Source: Promethearchaeota archaeon
Lineage (GTDB): Archaea > Asgardarchaeota > Lokiarchaeia > Sigynarchaeales > SOKP01
DNA: 13,259 nucleotides
Direction: 5' to 3'
NCBI GenBank assembly: GCA_030608765.1
Contig: JAUWDN010000009.1
Coordinates: 1-13,259 of the forward strand
Within the stretch, counting starts at the first letter, position 1. Each line of letters opens with the position of its first letter. Positions 8,786-13,259 of this stretch are shown piece by piece. The notes under the pieces are model-generated. The model was given only the letters and a program-made list of their open reading frames with translations. It made no database searches and had not been told where the DNA came from. The position numbers and the translations under genes are program-made.

Positions 8786-9244
8786 ATGGCTCGAATGCAC
8801 TCAAGAAAGAAAGGGAAATCTGGAAGCACTCGTCCAGCTAGACGGGAAAAACCAGTATGGGTGGAACTTTCTTCTGAAGAAGTAGAAAGCGAAGTTGTTA
8901 AGTTAGCAAGAAAGGGAGTTTCTCAATCGTTAATTGGTGTGATCTTAAGGGATTCCTATGGCATTCCATTAGTAAAAGTAGTTACTGGTAAATCTATTAA
9001 TCAAATTTTTAAAGAGCATGATATTGAAGCTCCACTTCCCGAGGATTTGACTAACTTAGTGAAAAAGGCACTTAACCTAAGAAAACATTTAGAATCAAAT
9101 CATAAAGATTTGCATTCAAAACTGGGGTTACAACGTACAGAAAGCAAGATTTACAGACTTATCAAGTATTACAAGGGTAAAAAAGTGCTGGAATCGGATT
9201 TTAAATACGATCCAAAGAAAATCAGAACAATTGTTATGAGGTAA
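8786..9244 (+). CDS. rps15: Small ribosomal subunit protein uS15 (archaeal S15P / eukaryotic S13 type)
   Basis: 152 residues, the length of the archaeal/eukaryotic form rather than the roughly 89-residue bacterial one. The protein begins MARMHSRKKGKSGSTRP, the hallmark of the archaeal/eukaryotic N-terminal domain. An N-terminal helical domain (about 20-75, with GVSQSLIGVILRDSYGIP) precedes the conserved S15 core (LRKHLESNHKDLHSKLGLQ near 97-115, and a RLIKYYK motif near 123). It binds 16S rRNA at the central-domain three-way junction during small-subunit assembly. It is followed after 9 bases by eS1, so the pair is probably one transcript. Assignment is secure. Confidence 0.97.
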   Translation: MARMHSRKKGKSGSTRPARREKPVWVELSSEEVESEVVKLARKGVSQSLIGVILRDSYGIPLVKVVTGKSINQIFKEHDIEAPLPEDLTNLVKKALNLRKHLESNHKDLHSKLGLQRTESKIYRLIKYYKGKKVLESDFKYDPKKIRTIVMR

Positions 9245-9253
9245 GAATAAGAA

Positions 9254-10063
9254 ATGAGCCAAAAAGCAAAGAAAAAGAAGTCGAAGTTAAGGAAAGTCTC
9301 GTTTAAAGATAAGGATTGGTACACCGTCATTTCTCCTAAAAGTTTCAACTTTAAACCGATAGGAGAAATTATTGGGATGGAGAACAATATTATTGGCAGA
9401 ACTATCGAAACTTTATTATACGATTTTACTAAGAAATACGAAGATATTAGTCTAAAGTTAAAATTTAAAGTGGTCCAAGTAAATCCCGAATCAAAACAAG
9501 CGAAAGCTATTTTTTTAGGGCATACATATACGAATGATCATGTCAGATCGTTAATAGGAAGAGGGAGTTCTAAAATCCAAACAATAATGAATTTAACAAC
9601 TAAAGACGATTATGTTTTCCGATTAACAATAATTTGTACCACAATAAAAAGAGCTCGTAGTTCTCAACAAATTGTCATTAGAAAAATCATGAGAGAAATT
9701 TTAAAAGAATTTGCTAAAACACTTAATCATGAAAAATTTATTTCTGGAATGATTTACTCCGAATTTTCAAACCAAATTCTAAGAATCGCCAAAACAATAT
9801 ATCCTTTATCAAACTGCGCGATAATAAAATGTAAATTAATCAGCGTTCCTGAAGGTGGAGAAGATCAGGTCTATGTAACACAAGATGAAGACTTTGAAGT
9901 TGTTGAAGTAGAAGTTAAACGATCTAGAAAAAGCGATATAAAAAGAACTGAGAGAATAAATGTTAAGAAGCTTACTCGGACTAGAACTTATTCTAAAAAA
10001 AATACAAAAGATACAAAAACCGAACCTGTAGTGGACACTTCACCCAAAGAAGTTTCCAAATAA
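9254..10063 (+). CDS. rps3ae: Small ribosomal subunit protein eS1 (S3Ae)
   Basis: 269-residue archaeal/eukaryotic-specific ribosomal protein that sits on the small-subunit platform near the mRNA exit. The basic N-terminus (KAKKKKSKLRK), DWYTVISPKSF (21-31), the GRT at 48-50, GRGSSKIQT (102-110) and the RKIMREIL segment (143-150) are typical of the S3Ae family. The core ends at about residue 220 after an acidic stretch (DEDFEVVEVEV). The remaining roughly 50 residues are a low-complexity Lys/Arg/Thr tail. Archaeal members are usually about 200-225 residues, so this one approaches the length of the human protein (264). A GAGGT motif at 9238-9242, inside the end of uS15, is a reasonable Shine-Dalgarno 11 bases before the ATG. 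Confidence 0.95.
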   Translation: MSQKAKKKKSKLRKVSFKDKDWYTVISPKSFNFKPIGEIIGMENNIIGRTIETLLYDFTKKYEDISLKLKFKVVQVNPESKQAKAIFLGHTYTNDHVRSLIGRGSSKIQTIMNLTTKDDYVFRLTIICTTIKRARSSQQIVIRKIMREILKEFAKTLNHEKFISGMIYSEFSNQILRIAKTIYPLSNCAIIKCKLISVPEGGEDQVYVTQDEDFEVVEVEVKRSRKSDIKRTERINVKKLTRTRTYSKKNTKDTKTEPVVDTSPKEVSK

Positions 10064-10084
10064 ACATTTTGTGAAATAGTTAAA

Positions 10085-11374
10085 TTAATTGCCTCTGCTT
10101 TTTTTCGTTATTCCATTCTTATCCTGATAATATAAAGTATTCGCAGGAATATCTTCATTCACCATAGTGTGCGCTCCAATTACAGATCCTTCCCCTATTT
10201 TCATACCACACATTATGCTGGAATTAATTCCTGTCTGCGAATTTGGTCCAATAATAGCACCTAATTTTCGTCTCCCAGAATCGATTAATTTCTCATTAAT
10301 TTTCATTTTTATACTGTTGTTATCGAACCTCAAGTTAGAAATTTTAGTTCCTGCACCGAGATTAACATTTTCGCAAATAATAGAATCCCCAATATAATTA
10401 AAATGAGGTATGGAAGTATTTGAAAAAATCAAGGAGTTCTTGATCTCAGACATTCCAATATGACAATCATCCCCTATAGAGGTAAAAGGTCGTATAAACG
10501 CATTCGGTCCAATTAAAGAGTTTTCTCCTATATGACAAGGGCCTATAATATAAGATCCAGATCTAATTAATGTGTTCTTTCCTATTCTAACATCTCCAAT
10601 AATCTGTACATTTTCTTCGACTTTTCCCTTAATATCTTTTTTAATATTATTCAAAAGAAATTTATTCGCATCTAAGAGGTGCCAAGGTAATCCTATATCG
10701 CTCCAAAATAAATCCTTTATAACATATCCTTTAATTTTTCCGTTTAAATCGTTAATAAGAATTCTCATAGAGTCAGTGAATTCTAATTCTTTCCTTATAG
10801 AAGGCTCTGTTTTTTCTACTGCTTTAAATATCAAGGGATTAAAGATAAAGATTCCCGCGTTTGCTAAATTTCCTAATTCCAAATCCAAGGAAGGTTTTTC
10901 AGTAATACTTTCTACGTAACCAGCAGAATCTAATGAAATTATCCCAAATTCTTGGGGATGGCTGACTTCGAATAAAGAGATTAATCCCTCAGTTTGATCT
11001 TTTTTGTAACTATTAATAATTTCTTCAAATACCTTAGGATCTGTAAGTAAATCTCCATACATTAGTAAGAAGTTATCTTCTCCTACGAAATCCTTCGCAA
11101 ATCCAACCGCATGAGCAGTACCTAAGTGTTCTGTTTGAGAAACATAATCTATTTTCACATTAAATTTGTTGAAACCATCCCCGAAATAGTCCTTTATTAT
11201 GTCTTCTCTGTAGCCAACTATTATTAAGATTTCTGTTATCCCCACTTCTCTTAGACTTAAAATAGAATGTTCTAATAGTGGTTTACCTCCAATAGGTATC
11301 ATTGGTTTTGGTGTCGTAGATGTAATTGGACTGAGCCGTTTACCCTTTCCTGCTGCTATGATAACAGCTTTCAT
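10085..11374 (-). CDS. glmU: Bifunctional sugar-1-phosphate nucleotidylyltransferase/acetyltransferase (archaeal GlmU, ST0452-like)
   Basis: 429 residues. The N-terminal nucleotidyltransferase domain has AAGKGKRL (7-14), TPKPMIPIG (21-29), GTAHAV (85-90), the metal-binding GDL around D108, and SDIGLPWHLLDAN (225-237). The C-terminal half is a left-handed beta-helix of hexapeptide repeats (about 250-410). It retains the acetyltransferase signature: His324, Tyr327, GDS (329-331), Asn338, GAGT (340-343) and Asn347. In the Sulfolobus tokodaii relative ST0452 the enzyme acetylates amino-sugar-1-phosphates and joins GlcNAc-1-P or Glc-1-P to UTP or dTTP, making UDP-GlcNAc for glycans. The same role is likely here, but exact sugar and nucleotide preference cannot be read from sequence. 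It lies 24 bases downstream of the longin-like gene on the same strand and is convergent with eS1 (21-base gap). Confidence 0.9.
   Translation of the reverse strand: MKAVIIAAGKGKRLSPITSTTPKPMIPIGGKPLLEHSILSLREVGITEILIIVGYREDIIKDYFGDGFNKFNVKIDYVSQTEHLGTAHAVGFAKDFVGEDNFLLMYGDLLTDPKVFEEIINSYKKDQTEGLISLFEVSHPQEFGIISLDSAGYVESITEKPSLDLELGNLANAGIFIFNPLIFKAVEKTEPSIRKELEFTDSMRILINDLNGKIKGYVIKDLFWSDIGLPWHLLDANKFLLNNIKKDIKGKVEENVQIIGDVRIGKNTLIRSGSYIIGPCHIGENSLIGPNAFIRPFTSIGDDCHIGMSEIKNSLIFSNTSIPHFNYIGDSIICENVNLGAGTKISNLRFDNNSIKMKINEKLIDSGRRKLGAIIGPNSQTGINSSIMCGMKIGEGSVIGAHTMVNEDIPANTLYYQDKNGITKKSRGN
10099..10105 (+). terminator. T-run terminator candidate for uS15-eS1
   Basis: Seven T residues on the plus strand lie 36 bases after the eS1 stop. 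They could act as an archaeal U-run terminator. The run is the complement of lysine codons near the GlmU C-terminus (T-K-K-S-R-G-N). No hairpin is seen upstream. Confidence 0.35.
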
Positions 11375-11398
11375 AAATAAGAAAAAGAAGCATTTTAT

Positions 11399-12283
11399 TT
11401 AGAAATTATTGATCAAAAACTCATCAAGTTGAGTTTTCAAATGTCTAAAGGGTTTTAAATTTCCTACAAATTCTTGCTTTAAAATATGTTCTTGAGAGAT
11501 ATATTCTTCTAATTGTTTAAAGATTTCTTTAATTTTAACGAGATCTCCCGAGGCTATGAAATCTAAAGAATAACCATTGATTGGACTGCAAAGTATTATT
11601 TTTTTGCAGCCATGGTCGCCTAGATCGTTGAAATGAACTTCTTTTATGTTTGTTTTAGCTCTGATTTGAGCGTTCATTATAATTGTAGCTATTTTAGCGG
11701 AGATGCTAGAAGCATATAGCTCTACATTTTCATCAGTAATTTCCCTTTGAAAATTATTTAAAAGCGTTTTATCGTACAATTGAGAAATAATGGGTAATCC
11801 TTGAGCTGAAATTCCGCAATAAATTATCTTATTTTCCATATCAGAACATTTTAAATCGATAATTTCGTCCTCTATGGGTTCTCGATATTTGTCCCATAGA
11901 TATCCAGTAATTAACTTAATAACCTTTGAAAACTCTGAGTTATTAGACACTTTTTTAATTATTTCTGCGGTTTCATAATTGGCAACAACCTTTTCAATAA
12001 ATTCATCCATTAATTTAGAAACTTCTTTCGAGTTAGATGGAAAGTCGCCAGTAATGCAATAAAAAAGGTTTTGATTGTTCTCTGTAACTGAATGTTTAAT
12101 TATCATTCGTTCTTTACCGAGTTCGCCTTCAAAATAAATGTCCGTTAATCGCCAATAATTTTTTGGGTTAAGACTACTAATTAATTTTTCAACGAAAAGC
12201 ACTATTTCAAAGGAGGGGTATTTATTAGAATTAGAGACATACAATACTTCTTCATCCAAAACAATTGCAAAACCTGTTATCAT
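11399..12283 (-). CDS. Unrecognised 294-residue protein; predicted tandem longin/roadblock-like fold
   Basis: I do not recognise a named family by motif. The predicted secondary structure of both halves follows strand-strand-helix-three strands-helix, the longin/roadblock layout. In the first half, FAIVLDEEVLYVS is a hairpin, residues 24-38 a helix, residues 44-80 three strands and 84-103 a helix. In the second half, KIIYCGIS to about 170 is a hairpin, 185-206 a helix, 213-246 three strands and 248-263 a helix. An acidic linker (about 134-147) joins them. There is no signal peptide or membrane helix, so it should be cytosolic. Such folds serve small GTPases and membrane traffic in eukaryotes and are abundant in Asgard archaea; a GTPase-related role is inference only. 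It is first in a minus-strand unit with glmU. A single-domain or unrelated alpha/beta protein is the alternative. Confidence 0.7.
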   Translation of the reverse strand: MITGFAIVLDEEVLYVSNSNKYPSFEIVLFVEKLISSLNPKNYWRLTDIYFEGELGKERMIIKHSVTENNQNLFYCITGDFPSNSKEVSKLMDEFIEKVVANYETAEIIKKVSNNSEFSKVIKLITGYLWDKYREPIEDEIIDLKCSDMENKIIYCGISAQGLPIISQLYDKTLLNNFQREITDENVELYASSISAKIATIIMNAQIRAKTNIKEVHFNDLGDHGCKKIILCSPINGYSLDFIASGDLVKIKEIFKQLEEYISQEHILKQEFVGNLKPFRHLKTQLDEFLINNF

Positions 12284-12304
12284 AGAAATTATCGGTACAA
12301 AAAT

Positions 12305-12320
12305 GATAATTAGATAATTA
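12305..12320. repeat. Perfect tandem duplication of GATAATTA
   Basis: Two adjacent exact 8-base units lie 22 bases upstream of the longin-like gene's ATG (minus strand) and about 20 bases downstream of its TATA-like element, so near its expected transcription start. This position suits an operator. A related GATAATT-like sequence (minus strand) lies closer to the ATG. AT-rich composition makes chance possible. Confidence 0.5.
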
Positions 12321-12339
12321 AACTATTCCTTTAATATTT

Positions 12340-12350
12340 CATATATAATA
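12340..12350 (-). promoter_or_regulatory. TATA-like element for the longin-glmU unit
   Basis: Read on the minus strand this is TATTATATAT-like. It would place transcription start near 12313-12318 and give a leader of about 30-35 bases. Only composition and position support it. Confidence 0.3.
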
Positions 12351-12440
12351 AAAATATTAATTATTTTCGAATAGATTAAATTTAAATACTAGAAATCGGA
12401 GGATTATTTTAATTTTAGGAATTTTTAATTTTTCTGTACC

Positions 12441-12447
12441 TATATAA
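12441..12447 (+). promoter_or_regulatory. TATA-like element for the Sir2 gene
   Basis: TATATAA lies about 105 bases before the Sir2 ATG and would give a leader of about 80 bases. A weaker AT-rich match near 12528-12535 is too close to the ATG for a standard start. No Shine-Dalgarno precedes the ATG, so the arrangement is uncertain. Confidence 0.3.
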
Positions 12448-12550
12448 CAATTAACTTTTAATAATTTCAATAAATATAATAAAAATAGCTGAAAACTAAG
12501 AGGTAATTAGTTGAAATCAATTCTTACAATATAATTTTCCATCAAATTAA

Positions 12551-13259
12551 ATGAAAATCATAAAATTAATTGAGAAGAAAAAAATCCAGAAAGCAGTGGA
12601 ACTACTATTAAATTCAAAAGAAGCAATTGCCTTAACTGGGGCGGGAATCTCTACAGAATCGGGAATACCTGACTTTAGAAGTGAAGGAGGTATTTGGAAA
12701 AAGTATAAACCGGAAATTTATGGTAATATCGAAGCGTTTTTAAAAAATCCAGCAAAATTCTGGGAGATGGCACAGAAAATCGCCCCAAACCTATTTAAAG
12801 CAAAACCAAATCCAGGACACTATGCTCTGGCAGAAATGGAGAAGATGGATTTAATTAAAGCCGTGATTACTCAAAATATTGATGAACTTCATCAAAAAGC
12901 GGGTTCTGTAATTGTATATGAGGTACACGGGAGCATCAATAGATTTACTTGCTTAGGTTGCAGAGCATCATACACAAAAGAGCAGGTTTTTCGAAAATTG
13001 AAGAAAGAAAAGAAACATGGTCCATCATGCGAGTATTGTGCTGCTCCTCTCAAACCTTCAGTCGTATTGTTTGGAGAAGGATTACCAAGATTTGAGATGT
13101 ATCAATCTCAAGCATTAGCTAAAAAAGCAGATGTTATGTTAATTGCGGGTTCTTCTCTATCGGTTGCCCCCGTATGTGATTTACCACTTTACACGCTAAG
13201 GGAAAAGGGAGATTTAATTATTGTAAATGACGAACCGACTGACTTAGACGAGAAGGCTA
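12551..13259 (+). CDS. cobB: Sir2-family NAD-dependent protein lysine deacylase (3' end outside window)
   Basis: 236 residues are visible, and an in-frame TAA directly before the ATG fixes the start. The protein removes acetyl or related acyl groups from lysines, consuming NAD and releasing nicotinamide and O-acyl-ADP-ribose. Visible motifs are GAGISTESGIPDFRS (30-44) for NAD, TQNID (107-111), catalytic His126 in VHGS, a zinc site C134/C137/C160/C163, VVLFGEGLP (171-179), GSSLSVAP (200-207) and IVNDEP (224-229). Only roughly the last 15-20 residues should be missing. The AKPN(x2)H and AVITQNID(x)LHQ(x)AG segments resemble the Thermotoga Sir2 (class U), and the Tyr/Arg pair that marks desuccinylases such as SIRT5 and CobB is not seen, so a true deacetylase is likely. 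In archaea, chromatin proteins such as Alba are known substrates; the substrate here is unknown. Confidence 0.95.
   Translation, partial: MKIIKLIEKKKIQKAVELLLNSKEAIALTGAGISTESGIPDFRSEGGIWKKYKPEIYGNIEAFLKNPAKFWEMAQKIAPNLFKAKPNPGHYALAEMEKMDLIKAVITQNIDELHQKAGSVIVYEVHGSINRFTCLGCRASYTKEQVFRKLKKEKKHGPSCEYCAAPLKPSVVLFGEGLPRFEMYQSQALAKKADVMLIAGSSLSVAPVCDLPLYTLREKGDLIIVNDEPTDLDEKA

Larger units (their letters stand above)
12284..12550. other. Divergent intergenic region
   Basis: 267 very AT-rich bases between the divergent longin-like and Sir2 genes. It holds a tandem 8-base repeat, TATA-like elements for each direction, and a weak 6-base-stem inverted repeat (12494-12512) that could be chance. I see no tRNA, convincing small RNA or small ORF. 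Confidence 0.6.

Noticed and set aside
9169..9387. 72-codon minus-strand ORF across the uS15/eS1 junction
   Set aside because: Overlaps two certain ribosomal protein genes and has no independent support.
10572..10919. 115-codon plus-strand ORF inside glmU
   Set aside because: It is antisense to a well-supported enzyme gene and its translation shows no family features; long antisense frames are expected here.
12398..12440. GGAGG followed by a short open frame in the divergent intergenic region
   Set aside because: No ATG, GTG or TTG follows at a suitable distance, and the frame closes after about 14 codons.
12494..12512. Inverted repeat AACTAA/TTAGTT with a 7-base loop
   Set aside because: A 6-base AT-rich stem is expected by chance in this composition, and no U-run or conserved loop supports a function.

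Overview
The window looks like a piece of an Asgard archaeal genome, most likely Lokiarchaeia-like. The lineage is an inference from gene content and style, not a proven placement. The DNA is AT-rich. The ribosomal proteins uS15 and eS1 are of the archaeal/eukaryotic type, and starts include GTG, TTG and probably CTG. One gene encodes what looks like a tandem longin/roadblock-fold protein, a class of small-GTPase-associated domain that is expanded in Asgard archaea.

Region by region: (1) 1-8050, plus strand, is a membrane and cell-surface cluster. It holds the 3' end of a membrane-anchored protein, a giant multidomain subtilisin-family (S8) protease with one C-terminal membrane helix and a cytoplasmic tail of two zinc-ribbon-like Cys4 motifs, and a double-unit FtsX/MacB-type ABC permease with no ATPase in view. 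The first two genes appear translationally coupled through a CTGA overlap. (2) 8054-8644, minus strand, is an ITP/XTP pyrophosphatase (Ham1/RdgB family), convergent with the permease and separated from it by 3 bases. (3) 8786-10063, plus strand, is a ribosomal pair, uS15 then eS1; eS1 carries a basic C-terminal extension. (4) 10085-12283, minus strand, is a two-gene unit: the tandem longin-like protein, then a bifunctional sugar-1-phosphate nucleotidylyltransferase/acetyltransferase of the archaeal GlmU (ST0452) type. (5) 12284-12550 is an AT-rich divergent intergenic region with a perfect 8-base tandem repeat and TATA-like elements. (6) 12551 to the right edge, plus strand, is a Sir2-family protein lysine deacylase that runs off the window.

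How the genes may fit together: the GlmU-type enzyme supplies UDP-GlcNAc or related nucleotide sugars. These could feed N-glycosylation of surface proteins such as the protease, whose predicted exterior is packed with N-x-S/T sequons while its cytoplasmic tail has none. The most unusual system here is the protease/permease pair. It pairs an outward-facing subtilisin that has an inward-facing zinc-ribbon tail with an FtsX-type membrane protein, which suggests membrane-coupled surface proteolysis or signalling across the membrane. The house-keeping genes (pyrophosphatase, ribosomal proteins, GlmU, Sir2) are individually ordinary. I saw no tRNA, rRNA, CRISPR array, insertion sequence or phage gene.
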